Origin: Nitrospina sp. LS_NOB
Lineage (GTDB): Bacteria; Nitrospinota; Nitrospinia; Nitrospinales; VA-1
Length of the DNA stretch: 49,472 bases
Reading direction: 5' to 3'
Assembly: GCA_001542995.1 (NCBI GenBank)
Contig: LFLA01000004.1
Location: 1-49,472 of the forward strand
Positions 40,040 to 48,250 of this stretch are shown here, in pieces; the first letter of the stretch is position 1, and each line of letters begins with the position of its first letter. The translations under genes and the position numbers were made by a program. Under the pieces are notes generated by a model. That model searched no databases and was not told the origin of the DNA. It saw only the letters and a list, made by a program, of their open reading frames with translations.

Positions 40040-40720
40040 ATGGGGATCAAAAAATTCTTCATGTTAAGGGAATTATTGCTAATTACTATAGCCGCTTTTC
40101 TTTTTTCAGGCTGTGGCTCTCAAGTGCTTTCTCATATTACCACCTTCCACAATATCCCAAATAATTTAGACCAAAATAAAATTAAAGTTGTCCCCTTCAA
40201 TAAGTCACTTGCGAATAGCTTGGAGTTCCAAAGTTACGCAACAACCATTGGATTGTTTCTAAAATATTCAGGCTTTAGTATTGCAGAAGATAACCAAGAA
40301 CCTGACTACATCGTTTTTGTTTCATACGGAATCGATTCAGGAGAAACCACAACCTCCTCCATTCCCATCTATGGTTCTACAGGAGGAGGTACCACACGTC
40401 ATTCAGGTAGCATAAGTGGCGGCGGTGGGTATGCTAATTATTCGGGGACATCCTACAAAATGCCAACCTATGGAATTGTTGGAAGTCAAACCGTTACCTC
40501 AACCCAATACACAAGAAATCTTGCTGTTGATATAGTTGAAGCTAAATCTCTAAACTCTTCTCTACCCAAAAAAATATATGAAGGCCGAGTTAAAAGTTCG
40601 GGAAGCTGTCCTCATATAACCGGTGTGATGCCGAATATGATCAAATCTCTTTTCAGGGAGTTCCCCGGGCCAAATGGAGGCTCACGAACTGTCATTCTCC
40701 CTCATTCCGGAGACTGCTGA
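40040..40720 (+). CDS. Exported lipoprotein, possible DUF4136-like
   Basis: 226 residues. A signal peptide with lipobox FLFSGC (cleaved before Cys about residue 25) leads into QNKIKVVPFNKSLANSLEFQ, a DYIVFVSYGIDSGETTTSS segment, a Gly/Ser-rich loop and TRNLAVDIVEAKSLN with KKIYEGRVKSSGSCP. The layout (YATTIGLFLKYSGF, pDYxVxV) is that of DUF4136-type lipoproteins. Codon use looks more A/T-rich than in the flanking genes, as for the whole 39.9-42.6 kb block. SD is weak (GGAATGGAA). Confidence 0.6.
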   Translation: MGIKKFFMLRELLLITIAAFLFSGCGSQVLSHITTFHNIPNNLDQNKIKVVPFNKSLANSLEFQSYATTIGLFLKYSGFSIAEDNQEPDYIVFVSYGIDSGETTTSSIPIYGSTGGGTTRHSGSISGGGGYANYSGTSYKMPTYGIVGSQTVTSTQYTRNLAVDIVEAKSLNSSLPKKIYEGRVKSSGSCPHITGVMPNMIKSLFREFPGPNGGSRTVILPHSGDC

Positions 40721-40882
40721 TAACAGACCCTATCCATTATTGTTGCAATAACAAGCGGTCATCCGGCCGCATGAAAACCGAACTTCTCATAAGGAAATTT
40801 TAAGAATTTTGGTAGCGATTTTTTGCAACTGAACTGCCGTTTTAAAATTATTTGAAAAGACCCTTTTCGACCCAAAGCGGAC
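40709..40882 (+). repeat. Island palindromic repeats (family D) after the lipoprotein gene
   Basis: AGACTGCTGATAACAGACC (40711-40729) and GACCCTTTTCGACCCAAAGC extending to GGACC (40859-40883) are partial family D elements. Better-preserved copies are at 41705-41728 and 42486-42509. The remaining sequence up to 41073 shows no gene. Confidence 0.45.
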
Positions 40883-41073
40883 CTATATAGTACGTACAGG
40901 TAATAGCGAGAATAAGAATAATGAATTGCCCTTATTTCAAGGGGTAAACGATTTTATTTTTTAAGGTAAATTAATTATGATACATTATTCCTTATTATAT
41001 CACCTAAAACAGCGACAAAGCCAAACCCGTCAAAAGACGGGGTAGGTTTGTCTGAACAGTTTGGAGACCAGTC

Positions 41074-41514
41074 ATGAAAATAAAACATTTCATCTATGCA
41101 TCGATTATCGCTTTGGTCCCGTTCTTCGCTGTAGACGCCTCGGCAGAAAGCACCTCGGCGGAACCAACTTTGTGGGGAATCTACGGCGCGCACAGCAAGC
41201 ACGACTGCCCAGTCAACAATCGCGAGACGGCTAAAGAGGTGATCGCGGTTAGCACGATGGACCTCCAACCGTTGATGAAGAAGTATGGAGTCACTGCTAT
41301 ATTGGACCAGTATCATTCGGGTCTCGAACACACTTTCCTTTGGGCCGTCGAGACCAAAGAGCCTCATAAGCTGGAAGAGTTTTCCATCGAACTCGGCATT
41401 GCCCGCTGGAACGATCTGAAATTCGTTCCCCTACGCACGTTTAAAGAGGGTGTTGTGCCGGACGTCCGTGCGTTGCACGGACTGGAAGGCTGGAAGCCCG
41501 GGGACCCGAAATAA
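41074..41514 (+). CDS. Exported protein of unknown function (146 aa)
   Basis: A signal peptide (FIYASIIALVPFFAVDASA) precedes a mature domain of about 120 residues: LWGIYGAHSKHDCPVNNRET, KKYGVTAILDQYHSGLEHTF and ARWNDLKFVPLRTFKEGV. The HxxxxCPxNN motif and EH dipeptide suggest a small alpha/beta barrel of the dimeric ferredoxin-like type with possible metal binding. ATG 41074 follows a weak SD (GGAGACCAGTC). It lies in the tRNA-Glu island between family D repeats. No family is named with confidence. Confidence 0.6.
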   Translation: MKIKHFIYASIIALVPFFAVDASAESTSAEPTLWGIYGAHSKHDCPVNNRETAKEVIAVSTMDLQPLMKKYGVTAILDQYHSGLEHTFLWAVETKEPHKLEEFSIELGIARWNDLKFVPLRTFKEGVVPDVRALHGLEGWKPGDPK

Positions 41515-41633
41515 AGAACTGAGAGAAATTGACAAGTCAAAAGATCCGGCTGTGAACAGCTGAAAACGGACGTTTGTCCGCTCGTCGATCTTGTCAAGCC
41601 GCCATTCAATCCAACAGACTAACTGACTTCTTT

Positions 41634-41728
41634 TGGCCGATAACAGACCTTTTCTGCGCACCTACTTTTATTTTCCTCACCGAACAGTTAGAATTCAATC
41701 GTAAGACCGCTTCCGACCCAAAGCGGAC
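41634..41728 (+). repeat. Island palindromic repeats (family D), two copies
   Basis: TTGGCCGATAACAGACCTTT (41633-41652) recurs with one change at 42494-42513. GACCGCTTCCGACCCAAAGC (41705-41724) forms a hairpin with arms CCGCTT/AAGCGG. Both follow the gene at 41074-41514. Confidence 0.55.
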
Positions 41729-41868
41729 ATTTAATTTAGGATAGCTTTTTGGAGAATGTTGGTCATTTTATCGTCATATACCAATTCGTATGGTCTAGAC
41801 TTTGAATGGTTAAAAGAAACATCAGGCACACGCTATAAATTACAAGGCTCAAATAAGGATTCGCATTA

Positions 41869-42114
41869 ATGAAAGATATTATGCTTTCGATAAAAGGAGT
41901 ATTGTACGAAAGGGGGGTTCTGCTGAGACCCGAAGCAAATGAACTGAGAACAGGTTTTGCAGACCACACACAAACCGAAGAAGGCACAGAACAAGTGCAA
42001 CCACGAGACCAAGAAGTGTCCAAACAAAGAACCGACAACTTCAAACAAGAAAGCCAAAACAAAAACACACATGAAAAACCCGAAAAGGCCAACAGAATAC
42101 AAAGAGATATATAG
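41869..42114 (+). CDS. Possible small hydrophilic protein (81 aa), doubtful
   Basis: ATG 41869 has a modest SD (AAGGA) and opens an 81-codon frame: MKDIMLSIKGVLYERGVLLR followed by a very polar Gln/Glu/Lys-rich tail. An overlapping second frame (41957-42256) is also Lys-rich because the plus strand here is purine/A-rich. Either could be chance. No family is recognised. Confidence 0.25.
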   Translation: MKDIMLSIKGVLYERGVLLRPEANELRTGFADHTQTEEGTEQVQPRDQEVSKQRTDNFKQESQNKNTHEKPEKANRIQRDI

Positions 42115-42275
42115 TGACAAAGGTAAGTCTATAGGACAGAAAGAGGTAGAGCACATGAACCGCACACGCGAGATGTCAAACGAAGAGCGAAAGCAAAGCA
42201 AGAAAAAACAAAAAAAAGAGGAAAAGCAAGACGATACCCACAGGAACATAACCTAAACAAATGTCCTAATGGTTG

Positions 42276-42485
42276 CTAGTGGCTGTTTATACGCGCTCGA
42301 ATGTGTGAAGGTTCATCACTTATCACCACCCCAGCTCTCACCCATCGCCACCAGTTCCTGACGTATTGCCCGATGCGTCTAACAGTTGCACTTTGCTCAT
42401 AAAGCTGGGTGATACGTTCAAGAAAGTTGGTTTGAGTCTTCGGTGCTATTTTCAGCCCCGTTGGCTTTTCAAAAATTAATTGAAT
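42276..42485 (-). pseudogene. C-terminal remnant of a reverse transcriptase
   Basis: The minus strand encodes KPTGLKIAPKTQTNFLERIT, QLYEQSATVRRIGQYVRNWW and RWVRAGVV, ending at a TAG (42278-42276). The LYEQ-A-xRIG-YVRxWWRWV pattern is the C-terminal end of retron or group II intron-type reverse transcriptases. The catalytic domain (YADD region) is absent; upstream the frame runs into a family D repeat. It is a leftover of a mobile element in the island. Confidence 0.55.
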
Positions 42486-42509
42486 GTCCGCTATTGGCCG
42501 ATAGCAGAC
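42486..42509. repeat. Island palindromic repeat (family D), best copy
   Basis: GTCCGCTAT (42486-42494) and ATAGCAGAC (42501-42509) pair with one mismatch around TGGCCG. The right part matches the copy at 41633. Confidence 0.6.
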
Positions 42510-42626
42510 CTTTTTGCCTAAATAACTGCGGGACTATTGCGGGACTTTTTATCCTCACCTCATCCCATTCTCACAAAACCATTGATTCTGTAAAGTATTA
42601 AAGCTAGGTAGGTTATCAGATAAGCC

Positions 42627-42698
42627 GCCCTATCTTGAGCGGTTAAAGATGTGAGGTTCGCCGACCTCTCACGCCGGAAACAGGGGTTGGGGCTACCA
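42627..42698 (+). pseudogene. Decayed tRNA-Glu copy
   Basis: CCTCTCACGCCGGAAACAGG (42665-42684) is identical to the anticodon-to-T-arm part of tRNA-Glu at 39817. The next 11 bases (half of the T arm) are deleted, then GGGGCTACCA completes the acceptor end with CCA. The 5' part (GCCCTATCTTGAGCGGTTA) is a degenerate version of the tRNA 5' half. It cannot fold as a tRNA. It marks the right edge of the island. Confidence 0.75.
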
Positions 42699-42909
42699 TT
42701 TATCAACTATTTACAGTTTACTCATGCGTTCATGCGTACGGTTTGTGTACACTTATCGAACAAATTCATAACTCTGCGCTTTGTTTCATCTGTGAAATGC
42801 CCATACCGTTTCAGATGCATATCCAAGTTTTATTGTGAAAGATATTCGAGGTCTCGGTGGTTTAAAAACAGATAAAATCCAAGATCATTTATGACAAGCC
42901 GTAGGCTGT
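42699..42909. other. Non-coding spacer
   Basis: About 210 bases after the tRNA-Glu remnant; with the remnant and 42510-42626 it makes a gene-free stretch of roughly 400 bases. No promoter, terminator or gene is supported. Confidence 0.4.
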
Positions 42910-43584
42910 TCACATTTCATCGGCAATATTAAGCAGGTTGGAGACTTGGGGGATTTTTGAGTTTTCAAGGTTGGCCTGTATTAAAAGGGGGGCCATGGTG
43001 TTGAACTTAACAATATCCTCGATGAGAGTGTTGCCATCTTTAACAATGCCTTCGATATCGTTTGTCGTTTTCATTTTAACGGCCAGCGCCCTATAGCGCT
43101 CAAAATATAGCCGAGCATTGTCTATGGTAGCTTTCGTTTGGTTAGGATCCAGTTTGCGTTTGTGGTTGGCATTATACCATTCAGCATATTTTGCCCAGCC
43201 TTTAATTTCATTAAGCTCATGCGCAAGAACTAAATAATATTCAATAAAACCTTCCAGTCCCTTTTCTTCCAATGTGGGAACAACCTGAACCGCTACATCG
43301 TTAAACGGGATGCCTTCCTGGCTTTCACATAGATAGCCTATGGTGAATATGAGGGCGGTAATTTTTGAATCAACATGCAGTCCGACGATGGCGTGATTTC
43401 TGAAAAGTGCCCGTTTCTCAAATAATCCCCAGGTTCCTCCACGGCCTTTGATCTCCAGAGCCATATTTTCAAGAGGATGAAAATAGTCGTAGCAGGCTTG
43501 TTCGTTGTTGGCCTTGGCAGAACTCAACAGCAAAGGTGCAACCATGAAGATCTGGGCTATCAGGTAAAATTTAAGGAGTTTCAT
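42910..43584 (-). CDS. Exported hypothetical protein (224 aa)
   Basis: A signal peptide (KFYLIAQIFMVAPLLLSSAKA) is followed by a mostly helical domain: ACYDYFHPLENMALEIKGRG, FRNHAIVGLHVDSKITALIF, EYYLVLAHELNEIKGWAKYA and ARLYFERYRALAVKM. The HELNEI segment resembles but is not HExxH. Upstream of ATG 43584 there is no strong SD (AACCTATG). Probably periplasmic; no family known. Confidence 0.6.
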   Translation of the reverse strand: MKLLKFYLIAQIFMVAPLLLSSAKANNEQACYDYFHPLENMALEIKGRGGTWGLFEKRALFRNHAIVGLHVDSKITALIFTIGYLCESQEGIPFNDVAVQVVPTLEEKGLEGFIEYYLVLAHELNEIKGWAKYAEWYNANHKRKLDPNQTKATIDNARLYFERYRALAVKMKTTNDIEGIVKDGNTLIEDIVKFNTMAPLLIQANLENSKIPQVSNLLNIADEM

Positions 43585-43675
43585 AGGTTAAAACCCCGAT
43601 TGTTTTTAATAAAAGTTAATTCTTATTGCCAGTATTGTATCATTAAATATGTTCCCTTTTCCTAAATCTTCAAGG

Positions 43676-43874
43676 CTAAAGTGACAAAACAAACGCATTT
43701 TTTTCGACAATATCTCCTTTTAAGCTTGCAACAAATCCGCACACTTCGGATTTCTCTTGTTCTGCCACCTGAAAATGGTCAAGCGTTGCATTAAGGTGGG
43801 TGGTAAAATTATTCCAATCCTTTTCACTGATTCTCATACTCATCCAGGCGTTGATATAAGGCTTGGTTTTTCAT
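43676..43874 (-). pseudogene. Internally deleted group I truncated hemoglobin
   Basis: From ATG 43874 the minus strand starts MKNQALYQRLDEYE, the usual N-terminus of GlbN-type truncated hemoglobins, then hits a stop. In another frame it continues MSMRISEKDWNNFTTHLNAT and LDHFQVAEQEKSEVCGFVAS, ending LKGDIVEKNAFVLSL. These are the G/H-helix region of the same family. The haem-binding middle (proximal His, Phe-Tyr) is missing, so only about 60 of the expected ~120 residues remain. Confidence 0.6.
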
Positions 43875-43995
43875 AATTATAAGTCTCGCCCTGGATATTA
43901 ATTGAGAAGGAATTTTAACAAAGGCGAAGTAATTTCAGGCATAGCTCTGCTAAACTATTCCAATATGTGCATTTAATATAATAGGGGGAACCAAA

Positions 43996-44868
43996 ATGGT
44001 GCCCACACGATTACTGGGAAAAACGGGAGAACGGATTTCCATTCTTGGATTCGGCACTGCCGCCGCCGGCACACGGCTGAACCTGAGAGATGCCGTCCGG
44101 TTATACGAAGAGGCTCTCAATCTGGGCGTGACATACTTCGACACCGCCCCGGAGTTTGCCGGTTACGGACATGCCCAGAAGCAGTTGGGTTACCTGCTCA
44201 AAAACCGGCGCAAGGAAGTGTTTCTCGTCACCAAGTGCTGGGAGCCTGATGGAGAAGACGCGCTCAAACTCTTGCAGCAGAATCTGCGCGAACTGCAGAC
44301 AGATTTTGCCGATCTGGTCTTTGTCCACAGTGTTGGTGCCGACAAAATGGACCCGAAAACCGTGTTTGGTCGGCGCGGCTGTTACGCCGCCATGGTGAAA
44401 GCCAAAGCCAATGGTCTGGCGAGGTTCATCGGATTTTCCGGACATAACCGGCAGGGCCGGTTCGTCGATGCGATCAAAAACTTTAAAGTGGATGTCTTGT
44501 TAAACGCGGTGAACTTTGTCGATCACCACACCTACAACTTTGAGCAGGAGGTCTGGCCCCTGGCGGCCAAAAAACAAATAGGCCTGATCGCCATGAAAGT
44601 CTTTGGCGGGCAGAACAAGAAAGAGCGGAGTGGACTGAGCCACAGCATGATGCCAGCGCGGTATCATGAAATGGCTTTCCGTTATGCCCTTAGCCAACCC
44701 GGTATTGCTTCTGCCGCCATTGGTATGGCAACCCGGGCGGAACTGCACCAGAACATAAAGCGGGCGAAAAACTTTAAACCCATAACACGAGGAGAAGCAG
44801 CCAAGCTACGTGCTATCGGCAAGGGTCTTTCCCAAAACTGGGGACCTCACTTAGGACCGGTGATCTAA
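43996..44868 (+). CDS. Aldo/keto reductase
   Basis: 290 residues of the AKR (beta/alpha)8 family. LGKTGERISILGFGTAAAG opens the barrel, FDTAPEFAGYGHAQKQLG supplies Asp and Tyr, VFLVTKCWEP the Lys and LVFVHSVGADKMD the His of the catalytic tetrad. GLARFIGFSGHNRQ and QPGIASAAIGMATRAEL belong to the NADPH site. There is no C-terminal Fe-S domain. SD GGGGGAA precedes ATG 43996, with a TATAAT upstream (about 43976). Substrate unknown. Confidence 0.85.
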   Translation: MVPTRLLGKTGERISILGFGTAAAGTRLNLRDAVRLYEEALNLGVTYFDTAPEFAGYGHAQKQLGYLLKNRRKEVFLVTKCWEPDGEDALKLLQQNLRELQTDFADLVFVHSVGADKMDPKTVFGRRGCYAAMVKAKANGLARFIGFSGHNRQGRFVDAIKNFKVDVLLNAVNFVDHHTYNFEQEVWPLAAKKQIGLIAMKVFGGQNKKERSGLSHSMMPARYHEMAFRYALSQPGIASAAIGMATRAELHQNIKRAKNFKPITRGEAAKLRAIGKGLSQNWGPHLGPVI

Positions 44869-45334
44869 ATATTGGTGAGACTGAGCCGTGTGGAGATCAG
44901 GCGCTTTAGGGCAAAGTATAAGATTGCAAACAAGGGCGCAAGGGCCAGTGTCCATCCTAAAGACGCGAGCACAAAATACCGGGTCAGTTCCTGCACCGCA
45001 GGCAGAAAACCGAGGTTAAATGTCTCTACCAATTTTGTTTTCGAAATCTCATCCAGGGAATTCCCGGTTACCGCTTCCCCTATAGTCAGGAAAGGGAAAA
45101 AAAGAACCATCTGTATTGGGAAAACAATATAATTCGCCAATTGAATAGCGGGATGATTCAGGCGAAAAAAGCCGCAACACCTCCGCACATAACGGTCGCG
45201 ATTCCTAATATCGGAAAGACACCGATGACGGCGCCAGAAGTTAGCGCCAAAGAAAGCTTGGAAGGGTCCATCCCCTGTTTCAATAAATTAACAAGAGGGA
45301 GGACGACCTTTTTCTGTATATAACTCTCGCTCAC
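44865..45334 (-). pseudogene. DUF2062 membrane protein gene with one-base frameshift
   Basis: GTG 45334 opens a frame reading VNLLKQGMDPSKLSLALTSG and AVIGVFPILGIATVMCGGVA. At an A6 run on the plus strand (45165-45170) it shifts; one more base would join it to FFRLNHPAIQLANYIVFPIQ and MVLFFPFLTIGEAVTG, then a C-terminal span. Together these form a complete ~156-residue DUF2062 protein (P-x-G loop, RLN, NxxxxP). The gene is split by one homopolymer base, so it is a recent pseudogene or a sequencing error. It ends overlapping the AKR stop. Confidence 0.7.
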
Positions 45335-45516
45335 AAGGAATTATTTACATATCTTTCTTTGGGGAAGACGAAGAAACGGGTGTGAGACCAACTTTCCGCC
45401 GTGCCGGATATGGTCCTTGTTCCTCGGCACAGGCATACGGGCCGCCGATTCACCAGTGAAATTAATTTAACAAAATCAGCTCTAATTGGCAATGGGTTAT
45501 TGATTTATCAGGCCTG

Positions 45517-46029
45517 TTATTTAAACCGATTTATTTTGAAGCGGTAGAGTTCATAGTTGTCGGTTTTTTCAATCCCGCCTTTTTTCAGGCAGACTTTCAG
45601 TTGCTGGTCCACGGTTTTGATATTCTCCAGATCGGGGAGGAGCAGCCCGCGTTTGTCTTCACTGCGCACGATCAGGCCGTAGCGTTTTACGTCTAACGAT
45701 GAAAGGTCATCGATTTTTTCCGGCGGGGCCAAGACATCTACCCAGAAGGTGAGTTGATCGAGTTCCTTTTTTTCTATGGGTGGAAATCTGGGGTCTTCAT
45801 TGGCTGCCTTGATAGCGTTCCGGATCACTTCTTCGGCAAGGTTGACGTATTTCGGTTGAATGGTTCCGATGCAACCTCTTAGTAATCCGTTCTTCTTGAT
45901 GGAGACAAATGTTCCGGCCTGGACTTGTAGCTCTTTTGGCAATGGATCGGGGCAGGGCAGGGGTTGGCCGTTTTCTAAATGGTGTTTGACCGATCGGATG
46001 GCAAGATCAACCAGAGGATGGGAAGACAT
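45517..46029 (-). CDS. amrA: AMMECR1 domain protein (AmmeMemoRadiSam protein A)
   Basis: 170 residues covering the AMMECR1 domain: FVSIKKNGLLRGCIGTIQPK contains the invariant LRGCIG, followed by AANEDPRFPPIEKKELDQLT, WVDVLAPPEKIDD and RSEDKRGLLLPDLENIKTVD. The family accompanies Memo and a radical SAM enzyme in many bacteria; those partners are not adjacent. Function is unresolved, possibly C-C bond chemistry. The gap 45335-45516 shows no gene. Confidence 0.88.
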   Translation of the reverse strand: MSSHPLVDLAIRSVKHHLENGQPLPCPDPLPKELQVQAGTFVSIKKNGLLRGCIGTIQPKYVNLAEEVIRNAIKAANEDPRFPPIEKKELDQLTFWVDVLAPPEKIDDLSSLDVKRYGLIVRSEDKRGLLLPDLENIKTVDQQLKVCLKKGGIEKTDNYELYRFKINRFK

Positions 46030-46092
46030 AGGCTTCTCTACGAAGAAACGGTTACTTCCTTACATTATATCAGATGCTGATGCAGAGATGGC

Positions 46093-47097
46093 TTACTGTG
46101 TAACTGTTGTGCTTCCCACGTGTCGGCTGTAGATGTAGTCGGCTACGGCATCGAAGTGTTCGATGTATTGCGGTGCCGGAAAGTCAGCTTTTCTGAGATG
46201 TGATTTGGCTCGGTCGATGTAGAAGCGGGCAAGGTTCAGGGTGTAGTCGATGGATTTATGTTTGCGCATTTGTTCCACGACATACTCTAAATCTTTTGGC
46301 GTGATGTTTTCGTTTTTGATGAAGGCTTCGATTTCTTTTTTCAGTGGTCGGTCTGCCTTGTTATAGAGATGGTACAGGGGCAGGGTGACGTGGCCTTCTT
46401 TAAAATCGGTTCCCGGTGGTTTTCCGAGCAGGGCTTCATCGGCATCGTAGTCGAGCGCGTCATCCATCAACTGGAACGCCATGCCGAAATCATCGCCAAA
46501 GGAGATGATCGCCGTTTCCTGTTGTTCGGTTGCGTTTGCCAGCAGTCCACCGAGTCTCACGCTGACGGAAATCATGGACGCGGTTTTGCGGTGGATGACA
46601 TCAAGTATATGTTTTTCGCTGACTTTAATTTTACGGGCTTCGGTGTATTCGAGAATGCCGCCTTCGACGAGAACTTTGGTGGCCTCGGTGACGGCCTGGA
46701 TGATTTTGCGTTCGCAATCTTCTGCCAGAATCAGGATGGCCCGGGAGATAAGAAAGTCGCCGACCAGAATGCTGGCATCGCTACCCCATTTGGCGTTGAC
46801 GGTTTCTTTGCCGCGCCTAACCGTGGTTTCATCGACAACATCATCGTGGAGCAGGGTTGCGGCATGGATATATTCGACGACACAGCCATGTTTGACGACC
46901 GTATCATCCACTTCGCGCCCACAGAGTTTGGCGCCCAGAAGAGTGAGTATGGGGCGGATGCGCTTGCCACCACAACTCATCAGATAGGCGCTGATTCCAG
47001 GAATCAAGGGCACATCTGATTTGTAGTTCTCATTGATGGCTTTTTCGACCCTGGCGAGGTCGCTTTTTAAATCCTGTGTGACATCCCTGAATTCCAT
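46093..47097 (-). CDS. ispB: Polyprenyl diphosphate synthase (octaprenyl type)
   Basis: About 334 residues from ATG 47097. The first Asp-rich motif is ATLLHDDVVDETTVRRGKET, the second LMDDALDYDADEALLGK, with CGGKRIRPILTLLGA at the isopentenyl site and AKWGSDASILVGDFLISRAI between. The pattern and length fit long-chain trans-prenyl synthases that make quinone side chains; the exact chain length cannot be read from the sequence. The longer frame to 47115 adds six residues without SD support. It may form a pair with amrA, 63 bases downstream. Confidence 0.88.
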   Translation of the reverse strand: MEFRDVTQDLKSDLARVEKAINENYKSDVPLIPGISAYLMSCGGKRIRPILTLLGAKLCGREVDDTVVKHGCVVEYIHAATLLHDDVVDETTVRRGKETVNAKWGSDASILVGDFLISRAILILAEDCERKIIQAVTEATKVLVEGGILEYTEARKIKVSEKHILDVIHRKTASMISVSVRLGGLLANATEQQETAIISFGDDFGMAFQLMDDALDYDADEALLGKPPGTDFKEGHVTLPLYHLYNKADRPLKKEIEAFIKNENITPKDLEYVVEQMRKHKSIDYTLNLARFYIDRAKSHLRKADFPAPQYIEHFDAVADYIYSRHVGSTTVTQ

Positions 47098-47149
47098 ATC
47101 GAACCTGCATGCCAAGCCGCGGCTAATCCTAATTCTTCTTATTCTGGAA

Positions 47150-47174
47150 AAGCCCCGCTAGTGGGCTGTTTTTT
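47150..47174 (+). terminator. Terminator-like hairpin upstream of ispB
   Basis: AGCCC (47151-47155) and GGGCT (47163-47167) enclose CGCTAGT, followed by GTTTTTT. It is oriented rightwards although no plus-strand gene precedes it, and its loop contains the CTAGTGG of family A, so it may be repeat-derived. The rest of 47175-47404 holds no gene. Confidence 0.35.
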
Positions 47175-47404
47175 AATCCGTTATTCCTTGGGAAGCCCCT
47201 GACTTTATGGGAATTTAGCGGGTTTGTCAAGGCAATTATGGCAAAGCTTCGGTTGTGATATGCTTGGACTTTCGTACCCTATTGAACTTAGGGCTGTTTT
47301 TCGTTCTAGGGGTAAAAAGGGACCTGAATATTACGGGGGTCTGCAAGCAGGGTGCGATAGCGTCAAGCTCGATTAATGGTATGGTAAGGAAGGGATAAAA
47401 AACA

Positions 47405-48250
47405 ATGAGTAAGGTCTCGATCATCATCCCTACATTTAACCGCGGCTATTGCCTGGCCGAGTCAATTCGATCAGTGCAGAAGCAAAGCTTTACCGATTTC
47501 GAGTTGATCGTGGTGGATGACGGGTCTACCGACAACACCTCAGAAGTGGTGCGCCAGTTCCCGGCGGTTCAACGGATTCGTCTGGAGGAAAACAAGGGCG
47601 TTTCATTCGCACGTAACCGGGGCATGGCCAAGGCGCGTGGAGAATGGATTGCGTTTCTCGACTCGGATGATTTGTGGGAAAAGGATAAACTTGCCACTCA
47701 GATGAAGTGGATAGAGGATCATCCGGATCAGCATGCGGTCTACACCGATGAAATATGGATTCGTAACGGCGTGCGGGTGAACCCGATGGACAAGCACCGC
47801 AAATATTCCGGCGATATTTTTCGACATTGCCTGCCGCTTTGTATTGTCAGTCCGTCTTCGGTGCTACTGCGCGCAGAACTGTTGAACGAGGTTGGCGGAT
47901 TCGATGAGTCGATGCCAGTCTGTGAGGATTATGATTTGTGGTTGCGCATCGCTAAACGGTATCCCTTTCATTTCATCGAGGAGAAGTTAATCGTCAAGCG
48001 GGGAGGACATGAAGACCAGTTGTCGCGCAAATACTGGGGCATGGACCGCTGGCGGGTTCACGCACTGGAGAAATTGTTGAAAGCGAACGGACTGGATGAA
48101 AAGCAAAGGGATGGGGTGGTGGCGATGCTTATTGAAAAATGCGGCATTCTTGCCAATGGCTATGGCAAGCGGGGTAAAAATCGGGATGAAAAACATTATC
48201 GGAACCTTGCGGCGAGATATTCGGGTCTGGTTGAGGGAGCTCTAAAATGA
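47405..48250 (+). CDS. Family 2 glycosyltransferase
   Basis: 281 residues. KVSIIIPTFNRGYCLAESIR starts the GT-A domain, with LIVVDDGSTDNTSEVV, the NKGVSFARNRGMAKARGEW segment, the metal-binding FLDSDDLWEKDKL and the acceptor-side EDYDLWLRIAKRYPFHFI. The C-terminal ~70 residues are charged and helical. It adds a sugar to a lipid, glycan or protein; the substrate is unknown. It shares the ATGA overlap with the next gene, implying coupled translation. Confidence 0.88.
   Translation: MSKVSIIIPTFNRGYCLAESIRSVQKQSFTDFELIVVDDGSTDNTSEVVRQFPAVQRIRLEENKGVSFARNRGMAKARGEWIAFLDSDDLWEKDKLATQMKWIEDHPDQHAVYTDEIWIRNGVRVNPMDKHRKYSGDIFRHCLPLCIVSPSSVLLRAELLNEVGGFDESMPVCEDYDLWLRIAKRYPFHFIEEKLIVKRGGHEDQLSRKYWGMDRWRVHALEKLLKANGLDEKQRDGVVAMLIEKCGILANGYGKRGKNRDEKHYRNLAARYSGLVEGALK

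Noticed and set aside
41866-42249. 127-codon minus-strand hydrophobic frame
   Set aside because: Its Phe/Leu richness merely reflects the A-rich plus strand; no start signal or pattern supports it.
42627-42698. Second functional tRNA-Glu
   Set aside because: Half of the T arm is deleted and the anticodon stem is disturbed, so it cannot fold.
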